The notes beneath the pieces are model-generated. The model saw only the letters and a list, made by a program, of their open reading frames with translations, was not told where the DNA came from and did not search any database. A stretch of DNA of 37,582 nt, taken from positions 1-37,582 of the forward strand of contig JBQTIB010000031.1 of NCBI GenBank assembly GCA_052389435.1, given 5' to 3'. This document shows, piece after piece, positions 17,301 to 26,833 of the stretch. Position numbers and translations under genes: made by a program. Each line of letters opens with the position of its first letter. Position 1 is the stretch's first letter. This DNA is from JBQTKD01 sp052389435. Its GTDB lineage: Bacteria; Actinomycetota; Actinomycetes; Sporichthyales; Sporichthyaceae.

Positions 17301-18485
17301 CTATGCCCGACCGACGGGCGCCGGGTACTTGGCCAGCAGGCGCTCGCGCATGCGCGGGTGCAGGTTCGCCTGGGTGATGTCGCCGCCGTAGTGGGCCACG
17401 ACCTTCGGGTCCATCACGCGACGCCAGAGCGGTGGGAACCAGGACAGCACCATCATCCCGGTGTAGCCCGTGGGGAGGACGGGCGCGGTGTCGAAGTCGC
17501 GCAGCGCCTGGAACCGTCGGGTCGGGTTCGCGTGGTGGTCGGAGTGCCGCTGCAGGTGGTAGAGCAGCACGTTCGTCGCGATGTTGTTGGAGTTCCAGCT
17601 GTGCGCGGGCGTGACGCGCTCCCACCGGCCCGACGGGGTCTGGCGGCGCAGCATCCCGTAGTGCTCGAGGTAGTTGACGAGCTCCAGCAGCCAGAAGCCG
17701 AACGCGGCCTGGACCAGCAGCCACGGCAGCAGTTCGACGCCGAAGGCGGCGATCAGTCCGCCGAAGAGCACGACGGTCATGGCCCAGGCGTTGAGGACGT
17801 CGTTGCGCCAGTTCCAGGTCCGCTTGCCGAGCCGTTCCATCCGCTCGGCCTCGAGGTGCCAGGCGGACCGGACGCCGCCGATCACGGTGCGCGGGATGAA
17901 CTCCCAGACGTTCTCGCCCATGCGGGAGCTCGCCGGGTCGTTTGGGGTGGAGACGCGGACGTGGTGGCCGCGGTTGTGCTCGATGAAGAAGTGGCCGTAC
18001 GCGCTCTGCGCGAGCGCGACCTTGGCGTACCAGCGCTCGTGCTCCTCCTTCTTGTGGCCGAGTTCGTGCGCGGTGTTGATCGCGACGCCGGCGACGACCC
18101 CGAGCGTGAGGCACAGGCCGATCTTGTCCACGATCGACAGCCCGTCGCGGGCGAGCAGCCACGAGCCCCACACCAGTGCGCCGTACTGGATCGGCAGGTA
18201 GAGGTAGACGACCCAGCGGTAGTACCGCCGCCGTTCCAGGGTCGCGACGTACTCCTCGGGCGGGTTGTTCGGATCCCGGCCGGCCACGAGGTCCACCAAC
18301 GGGACGACCACGTAGAGGATCAGCGGCCCGGTCCACCAGAACAGGCCCCACCCGGTCGCGGTGGCCAGGCCCCCGCCGATGAACGGCAGCAGCGGCACCA
18401 GCAGGCCGATCAGCCACAGGTACTTCTTCCCGTCCCGCCACTGCGTCGCGGGGGTGGTGGGGGCGAGGCTCTGATCGACGCTCAC
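17301..18485 (-). CDS. alkB: Alkane 1-monooxygenase AlkB
   Basis: A 394-residue integral-membrane non-haem di-iron hydroxylase that oxidises medium-chain alkanes (or similar chains) to 1-alkanols with O2 and rubredoxin electrons. The histidine boxes are all present: HELGHKK (140-146), EHNRGHH (169-175), NYLEHYG (271-277, diagnostic for alkane hydroxylases) and LQRHSDHHA (311-319). About six hydrophobic helices are visible. GTG 18485 is chosen because AAGGGAG lies just upstream at 18491-18497. The rubredoxins follow immediately and a PucR-type regulator is encoded 107 nt upstream on the same strand. Confidence 0.97.
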   Translation of the reverse strand: MSVDQSLAPTTPATQWRDGKKYLWLIGLLVPLLPFIGGGLATATGWGLFWWTGPLILYVVVPLVDLVAGRDPNNPPEEYVATLERRRYYRWVVYLYLPIQYGALVWGSWLLARDGLSIVDKIGLCLTLGVVAGVAINTAHELGHKKEEHERWYAKVALAQSAYGHFFIEHNRGHHVRVSTPNDPASSRMGENVWEFIPRTVIGGVRSAWHLEAERMERLGKRTWNWRNDVLNAWAMTVVLFGGLIAAFGVELLPWLLVQAAFGFWLLELVNYLEHYGMLRRQTPSGRWERVTPAHSWNSNNIATNVLLYHLQRHSDHHANPTRRFQALRDFDTAPVLPTGYTGMMVLSWFPPLWRRVMDPKVVAHYGGDITQANLHPRMRERLLAKYPAPVGRA

Positions 18486-18496
18486 GGCTGGGCTCC

Positions 18497-18515
18497 CTTG
18501 TCCGGCTGGCACAAG
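18497..18515. promoter_or_regulatory. Inverted repeat at the alkB ribosome site
   Basis: CTTGT (18497-18501) and ACAAG (18511-18515) are inverted around 9 bases, within the 107-base gap between the PucR-type gene and alkB. On the minus strand the second arm runs into the alkB ribosome site (ACAAGGGAG). It could be an operator or a small hairpin covering the ribosome site. TGGCACAAG from this element recurs at 16926-16934 upstream of the liv operon. Confidence 0.35.
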
Positions 18516-18592
18516 CCTAGGAATCCTCCGGCGCTCCGCCCATGTCACGGGAGACCAGCATCCCGGGGGTCGTGTGTGCTCCCGACCCAAAC

Positions 18593-19852
18593 TCAGGACG
18601 GCGGGGTCAGCACGACCGGGCCGAGCAGATGCGCGGCCCGCAGGGCCAGTTCGACGTCGGCCCGGTCGCTGCGCACCGGGCGTCCGCGAGCGGCCTCTGC
18701 CTTTGCGATGCGGTACTGCACGGTGTTCTTGTGCAGGTGCAGTTCCTCGGCCGCGGCGGTGTGGCTGGAGCCGAGGTGCAGAAAGACTCGGACGGTCTCG
18801 CGCAGGCGGGCGGCGTTCTCGTCGTCGACGGCGAGGGCGCCGAGGGTGTCGGCCACCCAGGCGCGCGTCGCGTCGAGGTCTTCGCACAGCAGCGCAACGG
18901 CGCCCGCCTCGTCTGCGGTGGTGACCGCGGCGGCGTGCCGCCCGGCGAGCACCGCTACGCGCCGGGCGGCGAGGGCCTGTTCGTGGCTGCGGCGAAAGCC
19001 CGCGACGCCGAACCCGGGGCTGCCCAGGGCAACCCGCGGGGTCGGACCGGCTCGCCCGGAGAACACCGCCGCGAGCGCCGCGAGGTCCTCGACGTCCTCC
19101 GGCAGGTGCAGCCACAGGGAGGCACCCGCCTCGTCGGTCGGGAGCAGCAGGTGCTCGCCGCCGTACACGGCGGCCGCCGCGGCGGCGACCCGCTCCAGGG
19201 TCATCAGGTCCACGCCGGGCTGACCTTCCTCGAACCACAGCAGCGCGGCGAGGTGGGTCTGGCGCAGGCGGTAGCCGAGCTCGCGCTCGACGGTCTCCAC
19301 CTCGACCGACCGGCCGTCCAGCAGCGCCTGAATGCGGGCGGCGCGAGCCATCGAGTGCTGCCGAGACCACGCGTCGCGTTCGATCTCGTAGGCCTCGACG
19401 AGTAGTTCCGAGACCGTGTCGACGTAGGCGGTGATCGTGCGCAGCAGCATCACCGAGGCAGCCGACGTGCCCGCCGCGTCGACGCCCGGATGCGCCGAGA
19501 GCGCGGCAAGCATCGTCTCGATCAGGGCGGAACTGCCGAGGCGGTAGGCACGCAGCAGGACCGAGACGGGCACCCCGCGCTGTGCGAGCCGACGGGCGTA
19601 GGCGGCAGCCGCGAGCGGCGCGGGTACCGACCGCGGATCGCGTCCCTCGGAGAGCACGAGCATGCCCTCGGCGACGCTCTCGACGACGCCCGCCCGCATC
19701 AGCGCGAGCATGTCCTCCTCCCGGGGCAGCTCCGGGATCTCGGCCACCAACTGCTCGGCGACGACCGCGGACAGTTCCTCGCGCACCTCGAGCAGGTCCT
19801 TGACGGTCTCGGTGAGGACGGCAAGCGCCGCGGCCTCGGCGGACTCGCCCAT
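18593..19852 (-). CDS. PucR-family transcriptional regulator upstream of alkB
   Basis: A 419-residue regulator. The C-terminus holds the PucR-type helix-turn-helix (HTAAAEELHLHKNTVQYRIAKAEAARG, about 360-390). Before it lies a GGDEF-like/linker region (LAALLWFEEGQPG to GSPGFGVAGFRRSHEQALAARR), and the N-terminal half is a helical sensor-like domain. ATG 19852 is chosen over an in-frame GTG at 19858 because GAGG lies 5 nt upstream. It is encoded just before alkB on the same strand and divergently from glpD, so alkB, itself and possibly glpD are candidate targets. AlkB operons are more often linked to TetR, AraC or LuxR regulators, so a PucR neighbour is notable. The effector is unknown. Confidence 0.9.
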   Translation of the reverse strand: MGESAEAAALAVLTETVKDLLEVREELSAVVAEQLVAEIPELPREEDMLALMRAGVVESVAEGMLVLSEGRDPRSVPAPLAAAAYARRLAQRGVPVSVLLRAYRLGSSALIETMLAALSAHPGVDAAGTSAASVMLLRTITAYVDTVSELLVEAYEIERDAWSRQHSMARAARIQALLDGRSVEVETVERELGYRLRQTHLAALLWFEEGQPGVDLMTLERVAAAAAAVYGGEHLLLPTDEAGASLWLHLPEDVEDLAALAAVFSGRAGPTPRVALGSPGFGVAGFRRSHEQALAARRVAVLAGRHAAAVTTADEAGAVALLCEDLDATRAWVADTLGALAVDDENAARLRETVRVFLHLGSSHTAAAEELHLHKNTVQYRIAKAEAARGRPVRSDRADVELALRAAHLLGPVVLTPPS

Positions 19853-19992
19853 GGGCACCTCGCTGTGCTCGCGGCCCCGCGGGACGACGGGGCGGCCTCA
19901 CCCTAAGCCTCGACCCGTGGCGCCTGCCGAACCAAGCGCTGCATACCTCACCCCTTGGCGGACGCCACCCCATCCGCGGACGCAGGGGTCCG

Positions 19993-20007
19993 TAGGCTGA
20001 GGTCGTG
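19993..20007 (+). promoter_or_regulatory. -10 box placing glpD as a likely leaderless transcript
   Basis: TAGGCT (19993-19998) fits the actinobacterial -10 consensus TANNNT. Transcription starting seven bases downstream would begin on the glpD GTG (20005-20007) itself. The only Shine-Dalgarno-like GAGG (19999-20002) is 2 nt from the GTG, too close to work. Confidence 0.5.
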
Positions 20008-21714
20008 GGGACGGGACGATTGGGGCCGGCGGAGCGCGCCGCCGCGATGGCGGCGCTGGCGGGCCGTGAACTCGATCTGCTCGTCGTCGGCGGCGGGGTG
20101 GTCGGAGCCGGTACCGCCCTGGACGCCGTCACCCGCGGGCTCGAGGTGGGCCTGGTCGACATGCGGGACTGGGGCGGTGGCACGTCGAGCCGGTCCAGCA
20201 AGCTGATCCACGGCGGCCTGCGCTATCTGGAGATGCTCGACTTCGGCCTGGTCCGGGAGGCGCTGGCCGAACGCAGCCTGCTGCTGACCGAGCTGGCCCC
20301 GCACCTGGTCAAGCCCGTTCCGTTTCTGTACCCGTTGACCCACCGCGGCTGGGAGCGCGCCTACGTCGGAGCCGGCATCGGGCTCTACGACCTGTTCGCC
20401 TCGATCGCTCCGGGCAGTCCCGGCGTACCGAGGCACCGTCACCTGACTCGGCGTCAGACTCGTCGGCTGATGCCTGCACTGCGGTCGGACAGCTACGTCG
20501 GCGCCGTGCAGTACTGGGACGCGCAGGTCGACGACGCGCGCTTCGTCGTGAGCCTGGTCCGCACCGCCGCGGCCTACGGCGCGCACTGCGCGTCGCGGGT
20601 GAAGGTGATCGGCTTCCTGCGCGAGGGCGAGCGGGTCGTCGGGGCGAGGGTGCGCGACACCGAGACCGGCACCGAGTGGAAGATCCGGGCCCGGCAGGTC
20701 GTCAACGCGACCGGGGTGTGGACCGACGAAACCCAGGCCCTGGTGGGCGAGCGCGGGCAGTTCCACGTGCGGGCGTCCAAGGGCGTGCACCTGGTGGTCC
20801 CGCGCGATCGCATCCACGCCTCGATGGGCCTGATCGCCCGCACGGACAGCAGCGTGCTGTTCGTGATTCCGTGGAAGCGACACTGGATCCTCGGCACCAC
20901 CGACACGACCTGGGACTTGGACAAGGCCCACCCCGCGGCCAGCCGAGTCGACATCGACTACCTGCTCGGCCAGGCCAACAGGTGGCTCGCGACGCCGCTC
21001 GGCCGGGCCGACGTGCAGGGCGTCTACGCGGGACTGCGTCCGCTGCTCGCCGGCGAGTCGGAGAACACCTCGGCCCTGTCCCGCGAGCACGTCGTCTCGC
21101 ACCCGGTGCCCGGTCTCGTCGTGGTCGCCGGCGGCAAGTACACGACCTACCGGGTCATGGCGCGCGACGCCGTCGACGCCGCGGTGCACGCCCTCAACGA
21201 ACGGGTTCCGGCCTCGTGCACGGAGCGGATTCCGTTGATCGGCGGCGCCGGCTTCCAGGCGGCGTGGAACTCTCGCGAACGGTCGGCGACGGCGTCGGGC
21301 CTGCACGTCGCACGGATCGAGCACCTGCTGCGCCGCTACGGCGCCGACCTCGATCCGCTCCTCGGGATCGCCGCAGCCGACGAGTCGCTGCGCGAACCGC
21401 TGTCCGGCGCCGAGGACTACCTGCGCGCCGAGATCGTCTACGCCGCGGCGTGGGAGGGCGCCCGTCACCTCGAGGACGTGATGACGCGCCGGACGCGGAT
21501 CTCGGTGGAGACCTTCGACCGCGGCATCGGCGCGGCGTGGGAGTGCGCGCACCTGATGGCCTCGGTCCTCGGGTGGACCGCGGAGCAGACCACGAACGAG
21601 ATCGAGCACTACGTGGCGCGGGTGGCCGCCGAACGCGAGTCGCAGGACCAGCCCGACGACCGCACCGCCGACGCGGCCCGCATGGGCGCTCCGGACATCG
21701 TTCCGATGAGGTAG
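20005..21714 (+). CDS. glpD: Glycerol-3-phosphate dehydrogenase GlpD (aerobic, FAD)
   Basis: A 569-residue FAD enzyme that oxidises sn-glycerol-3-phosphate to dihydroxyacetone phosphate at the inner face of the membrane and passes electrons to quinone. The FAD motif is LLVVGGGVVGAGTALDAV (about 25-42), followed by the family motif GTSSRSSKLIHGGLRYLE. Other marks are VNATGVWTD, WILGTTDTTWD and GGKYTTYRVMARDAVD. The C-terminal cap domain (DPLLGIAAADES onward) is complete. The start is GTG 20005 if the transcript is leaderless; otherwise ATG 20047 also precedes all conserved sequence. A small membrane-protein gene follows 3 nt after the stop. It is divergent from the PucR-type gene. Confidence 0.97.
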   Translation: MGTGRLGPAERAAAMAALAGRELDLLVVGGGVVGAGTALDAVTRGLEVGLVDMRDWGGGTSSRSSKLIHGGLRYLEMLDFGLVREALAERSLLLTELAPHLVKPVPFLYPLTHRGWERAYVGAGIGLYDLFASIAPGSPGVPRHRHLTRRQTRRLMPALRSDSYVGAVQYWDAQVDDARFVVSLVRTAAAYGAHCASRVKVIGFLREGERVVGARVRDTETGTEWKIRARQVVNATGVWTDETQALVGERGQFHVRASKGVHLVVPRDRIHASMGLIARTDSSVLFVIPWKRHWILGTTDTTWDLDKAHPAASRVDIDYLLGQANRWLATPLGRADVQGVYAGLRPLLAGESENTSALSREHVVSHPVPGLVVVAGGKYTTYRVMARDAVDAAVHALNERVPASCTERIPLIGGAGFQAAWNSRERSATASGLHVARIEHLLRRYGADLDPLLGIAAADESLREPLSGAEDYLRAEIVYAAAWEGARHLEDVMTRRTRISVETFDRGIGAAWECAHLMASVLGWTAEQTTNEIEHYVARVAAERESQDQPDDRTADAARMGAPDIVPMR

Positions 21715-21717
21715 GCG

Positions 21718-21972
21718 TTGGCCAGGCCGCTCCGACTTCTCGCCGTGCTCCTCGGTGCGGTTGTCGGCGCCGCGGTGGTGGCGGGATTTTTCTGGGTCGG
21801 CCGGGACTACGACGCGTCCACTCTCGCGTTGGCGTTCTGGTCCCTCGCCGGTGCCGGGGCGGGCGGCGCGATCGCCGCACTGGTCGTCCTGCTCGACCGA
21901 GCGGTCGGAGATGCAGACCCGACAGCCGGAGGGGGCCCGATGCGTCAGCCCAAGCGGCGGTTGGACTCGTAG
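21718..21972 (+). CDS. Small two-helix membrane protein after glpD
   Basis: An 84-residue protein of no recognised family. Two hydrophobic helices (about 6-26 and 37-59) are joined by a short polar loop (WVGRDYDAST), and a polar tail with KRR follows. The TTG start is supported by GAGG at 21708-21711, 6 nt upstream and inside the end of glpD, so the gene is probably co-translated with glpD. Its last 28 bases overlap the end of the convergent PucR-type gene. A membrane partner for GlpD is possible but unproven. Confidence 0.6.
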   Translation: MARPLRLLAVLLGAVVGAAVVAGFFWVGRDYDASTLALAFWSLAGAGAGGAIAALVVLLDRAVGDADPTAGGGPMRQPKRRLDS

Positions 21973-23183
21973 GCCAGGGCGAGTTCGGCGACGGCGCGGG
22001 GCTCGCTCAGGGAGCGGCCGGTGAGCGTCTGAACCCGCCGTAGCCGGTGGCGCACGGTGTTCGGGTGCACGAACAGGCGGGCGGCCGTCTCGTCCGCGGA
22101 GCCGCTGTCCAGCCAGACGCCGAGGGTTTCGAGCAGCGCCGCGCGATCTCGCGGGGTCAGCGCGTCGAGCCCGGCGAGGCAGCGGGCGGAGAGTCGTCGC
22201 ATCACGTCGGGGTCGAGGACCGCGGCAATGGCCAGCGGATCGCCGGCGAACGTCGCCACCGGCCGGTCCGGTCCCGCTGCGCGCAGCGCGAGCCGGGCCA
22301 GGCGCAGGGCCTCCGCGGTGGCGTCCAGGCGCCCGTACGGGGCGCTCACGCCCACGCCGGAACCGGCGGTCGCGGCGGTCAGAACCTCGACCGTCCGCGC
22401 CGTCGGATCCGGCCGTCCGCGCGCCGGCTCGGGGATGGCCAGGACGCCCGCCTGGGTGTCGTGGTCCAGCCGCCAGGCCGACGCGACCCCGATCTCGCGC
22501 AGCCGTTGTTCGATCCGTGGAAGCGCGTCCTGTCCGGCGCCCGCCACCGCGGCCACGACCACCAGGTACGGGCCCTCGGCCGGCAGCCGCAGGATCCGGG
22601 CGAGCTCCCACGGCGCGGTTTCCGCGTCGAGGCGGCCGTCGAGCAGCGCCTGCACGAGGGCGGAGCGCTTGGCCTCGACCCCCAGCACCTGTTCGGTGAC
22701 CTCGTCCCGGTAGCCCTCGGACATGGCGTGGGTGAAGGCGTCGAGGACGACCCACATGTCCGTGGCCGCGCGCACCAGGACCGGGGCCGCCTCCCGTTCG
22801 GCGAGCGCCAACGCGGCGAGTTCGTTCCAGATCAACCGCCCGCCGAGGCGGAAGGCGTCCATCACCGCGGTCAGCGGGACGCCCGCGGCCGCTCGCGCCC
22901 GGCCGATGGCGTGTGCCCGCGTGGCGAACACGTCCGGGTCGTTGCCGACGGCCTGCAGAATCGCGTGGACCTGTTCGGCACAGGAGGCGCGGAGCACGTC
23001 GGCCGGAACGAGCGCCCCGCCGGCATAGGCCGGAACGGTCGCCAGGATCCGCTCGGCCATCGTGGCGCCGATCTCCTCGGACCGGGTGAGCAGCGCTCCG
23101 CCGAGCGCCGCCACCCGTCCGCCGATCGCGACGTCCGGCTCCGACGGCGGGGGAGAACCCCCGGAGCTTCGCTGTCGCGCCAC
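21945..23183 (-). CDS. Second PucR-family transcriptional regulator
   Basis: A regulator of about 412 residues. The C-terminal helix-turn-helix ADETAARLFVHPNTVRHRLRRVQTLTGRSL is the PucR/CdaR type. The middle has the linker block YLVVVAAVAGAGQDALPRIEQRL to GVGVSAPYGRLDATAEALRLA, and the N-terminus is a helical domain like those of other actinobacterial PucR proteins (RAAAGVPLTAVMDAFRLGGRLIWNELA). The start is uncertain: GTG 23183 has no clear ribosome site. The gene is divergent from an alpha/beta hydrolase, and an 18-base palindrome sits between them, so control of the hydrolase is likely. It is a homologue of the first PucR in this window but not a close duplicate. Confidence 0.88.
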   Translation of the reverse strand: MARQRSSGGSPPPSEPDVAIGGRVAALGGALLTRSEEIGATMAERILATVPAYAGGALVPADVLRASCAEQVHAILQAVGNDPDVFATRAHAIGRARAAAGVPLTAVMDAFRLGGRLIWNELAALALAEREAAPVLVRAATDMWVVLDAFTHAMSEGYRDEVTEQVLGVEAKRSALVQALLDGRLDAETAPWELARILRLPAEGPYLVVVAAVAGAGQDALPRIEQRLREIGVASAWRLDHDTQAGVLAIPEPARGRPDPTARTVEVLTAATAGSGVGVSAPYGRLDATAEALRLARLALRAAGPDRPVATFAGDPLAIAAVLDPDVMRRLSARCLAGLDALTPRDRAALLETLGVWLDSGSADETAARLFVHPNTVRHRLRRVQTLTGRSLSEPRAVAELALAYESNRRLG

Positions 23184-23244
23184 ACAAGTCAGCGTACGAG
23201 ATCGAGTGCGGCAATGCGGCCGGTGCGGGGGTTCGAGAGCTCGG

Positions 23245-23262
23245 ATTGTTGCAGGAAACAAT
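23245..23262. promoter_or_regulatory. Candidate PucR operator, perfect palindrome
   Basis: ATTGTT (23245-23250) and AACAAT (23257-23262) are perfect inverted arms around six bases, in the 189-base gap between the divergent PucR-type gene and the hydrolase. The arms are AT-rich in very GC-rich DNA, which makes chance less likely. It lies 62 nt from one start and 111 nt from the other, suitable for joint control. Confidence 0.6.
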
Positions 23263-23372
23263 TCAGGGTCCGGAACGGAGGTGGCCACGCCATCGTCGCG
23301 GGCGCTGAACTTCGGGAGTGTTCTCGGTGCCGGCACACAGCCGGAAACGCCGAATCCGAAGAGGTGAGCACG

Positions 23373-24245
23373 ATGACCGAGACCACGACGATCACCGCCC
23401 GCGAGCGGGTCCAGATCGACGCTGCGAACTCCTCCGGGCGCCAACCCGTCGTCTTCGTCCACGGGTTGTGGCTGCTGGCCGGCAGTTGGCAGGGCTGGTC
23501 GGACCTGTTCGAGTCGCGTGGCTATGCCGCCGTTGCCGTGGACTGGCCGCAGGACTCCCCCTCCGTCGCCGAGGAGAACGCGAACCCGCAGCGCATCGCC
23601 GGGGTGAAGGTCGGCGAGGTCGCCGACCACGTCGCCGAGGTCGTCTCCGCGCTGGACCGCAAGCCCGTCCTGGTCGGGCACTCCTTCGGTGGTCTGCTCG
23701 TGCAGATCGTGGCGGGCCGCGGCCTGGCCGCCGCCACCGTCGCCATCGACCCGGCCCCGTTCCGCGGCGTGCTGCCGCTGCCGGTCTCGACGCTGCGCGG
23801 CGCCTACCCGGTGCTGCACAACCCGCGGAACTGGAAGCGTGCGGTGAAGCTGACGCCCGCGCAGTTCCGCTACAGCTGGACGAACGCGCTGTCCGAGGAG
23901 GAGTCCGACGAGCTCTACCGGACCCTGCACGTCCCGGCACCGGGCGCGCCGCTGTTCCAGGGCGCGACGGCGAACGTCAACCCGTGGACCGAGGCCAAGG
24001 TCGACACCCGCCACCCCGAGCGCGGCCCGATCCTGATCGTCTCCGGGGAGAAGGACACGATCGTCCCCTGGGCGATGGCGCACGCGGCCTACAAGCGGCA
24101 GAAGCGCAACGCCGCCCCGACCGAGATCCTCGAGATGCCCGATCGCGGGCACGCACTGATCGTCGACAGCGGCTGGCGGGAGGTGGCCGAGAAGGCGCTC
24201 GCCTTCGTGGACCGCGCCCTGGTCGATGCGCCCTCCGGCGCGTGA
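23373..24245 (+). CDS. Alpha/beta hydrolase
   Basis: A 290-residue cytosolic alpha/beta-fold hydrolase. The oxyanion motif HGLW is at 30-33, and the nucleophile elbow GHSFGG gives Ser104. Asp228 (GEKDTIVP) and His260 (DRGHAL) complete the triad. This is the general lipase, esterase or haloperoxidase-like group, and the substrate cannot be assigned. ATG 23373 has GAGG about 9 nt upstream (GAAGAGGTGAGCACG). It is divergent from a PucR-type regulator with a palindrome between, so an inducible catabolic esterase is a reasonable guess. It follows none of the neighbouring operons. Confidence 0.88.
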   Translation: MTETTTITARERVQIDAANSSGRQPVVFVHGLWLLAGSWQGWSDLFESRGYAAVAVDWPQDSPSVAEENANPQRIAGVKVGEVADHVAEVVSALDRKPVLVGHSFGGLLVQIVAGRGLAAATVAIDPAPFRGVLPLPVSTLRGAYPVLHNPRNWKRAVKLTPAQFRYSWTNALSEEESDELYRTLHVPAPGAPLFQGATANVNPWTEAKVDTRHPERGPILIVSGEKDTIVPWAMAHAAYKRQKRNAAPTEILEMPDRGHALIVDSGWREVAEKALAFVDRALVDAPSGA

Positions 24246-24687
24246 TCTGCCCGTGCGCTCGGGGAGTGTCAGCCGAAACGGCTCCACAAATCGGGACAGG
24301 CCGGGCGCGCCAAAAGCCATTGCGGATGACGTGCGCAGATGGTTCTTGACACCGAGCTTCGCGAGTGGTCCGCGCTTTCCGCGGAACTCTCCCGGAGAAA
24401 GCTTGGGCGGTCGGCCCCGTTGGGGGCCGACCGCCTCTAGGGGCGGAGGGCGCGCAGGCGCTTTCGCGCCCGGGCTGCCTCGCTCCGCCTCGCGAAGCGG
24501 CACCTCCAGGGCGGCCAGCCTCGCGAACACGTCCGACGGGCTCAACGATCCAGGGCCGGCGGGGTCACGTCAATCGGTTGTGGCTGTGGGATTGATCGGC
24601 GTTCGGGGACCAATCCGGACCGTGAAAGGATTCCCTCCGTCGACCGAGCGTGACGAACCTGGAACGAGTGAGGAACCCGAGCGAAAG
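24246..24687. other. 442-base gap before guaA with a hairpin and an uncertain 33-codon frame
   Basis: No firm gene is seen here. A small plus-strand frame runs from ATG 24339 to TAG 24440 and reads like an amphipathic helix (MVLDTELREWSALSAELSRR) with a basic end. It has no clear ribosome site and its 3' third is a perfect GC-rich hairpin (24406-24435). Parts of the opposite strand are also open. The last 100 bases should hold the guaA promoter, but I see no convincing -35/-10 pair. No purine riboswitch is recognisable. Confidence 0.4.
24406..24435 (+). terminator. GC-rich hairpin, possible terminator after the hydrolase
   Basis: Perfect 13-base arms GGCGGTCGGCCCC (24406-24418) and GGGGCCGACCGCC (24423-24435) enclose GTTG. 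No T-run follows. It is 161 nt after the hydrolase stop, so it may end that transcript or belong to an unannotated short transcript. Confidence 0.6.
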
Positions 24688-26268
<1,581 letters not shown>

Positions 26269-26447
26269 TCGAGCCCGCGCCTGCGCGAGTTCTCGGCGGC
26301 GGGATCGGCCCGCTGCATCGTCCGAACGGCTGATTTCCCGGGCAAGTCGTCCCTTTTGTCCGTTCGGCTGGAACCCCGGCCCCGCTCGACCCGTCTCAGC
26401 ACTACCGCAGCCGAACGGCCGCGGCAGGCGAGTGAAGAGGCGAAAGC

Positions 26448-26777
26448 ATGAGCGGGACCATCGGCACCTACGTTCAGTCCTACCTGGACTTCGCGACCGT
26501 CGATGGCACGGCCTCCGGCGGCGGAACCTGGGTGCTGATCGCGGGCCCGGTCGTGGTCGCACTGCTCGCCGCGTACATGGTCTGGAACCTGGTCGCCGCC
26601 ACGGCGAGCGGGCTGGCGCGTTCCGCGCGCTTCGCCGTGCGTCTGGTGGCCGGCCCGGCCCGGCCCGCGCCGGCGGCTGCCGCCCTCGCGTCCGTGAGCA
26701 CCGCGCCGATGCCGCGCATCCGCATCGAATCCTCGGTGCGCAGCCGCGAGGCCGTGCTGGTCTCCAGCGCCGCCTGA
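26448..26777 (+). CDS. Small single-helix membrane protein downstream of guaA
   Basis: A 109-residue protein of no recognised family. A hydrophobic helix (about 28-50, WVLIAGPVVVALLAAYMVWNLV) follows a polar N-terminus. The remainder is Ala/Pro/Arg-rich, ending in RIRIESSVRSREAVLVSSAA. GAAGAGGCG upstream of ATG 26448 is a good ribosome site. It has a strong terminator 13 nt after the stop. CCGAACGG (26323-26330) and CCGTTCGG (26360-26367) form an inverted pair 80-125 nt upstream and may be regulatory. Confidence 0.7.
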   Translation: MSGTIGTYVQSYLDFATVDGTASGGGTWVLIAGPVVVALLAAYMVWNLVAATASGLARSARFAVRLVAGPARPAPAAAALASVSTAPMPRIRIESSVRSREAVLVSSAA

Positions 26778-26790
26778 GACGAGAACGACG

Positions 26791-26818
26791 ACACCCCCGA
26801 GGCGAGCCTCGGGGGTGT
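26791..26818. terminator. Bidirectional terminator hairpin
   Basis: ACACCCCCGAGG (26791-26802) pairs perfectly with CCTCGGGGGTGT (26807-26818) around CGAG. It lies between the convergent 109-residue and 252-residue membrane-protein genes. Confidence 0.88.
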
Positions 26819-26833
26819 TCGCCTTGGCGGAGG

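Noticed and set aside
18497..18515. TGGCAC as half of a sigma-54 promoter
   Set aside because: No TTGC partner lies at the required spacing, and sigma-54 is generally absent from actinobacteria.
19948..23214. A minus-strand open frame of over 1000 codons opposite glpD
   Set aside because: GlpD is certain on the plus strand. The minus frame also runs out of phase through the second PucR-type gene.
23225..23262. GGGTTCGAGAGC looked like the T-arm of a tRNA
   Set aside because: No acceptor, D or anticodon stems can be formed around it. No tRNA or rRNA was found anywhere in the window.
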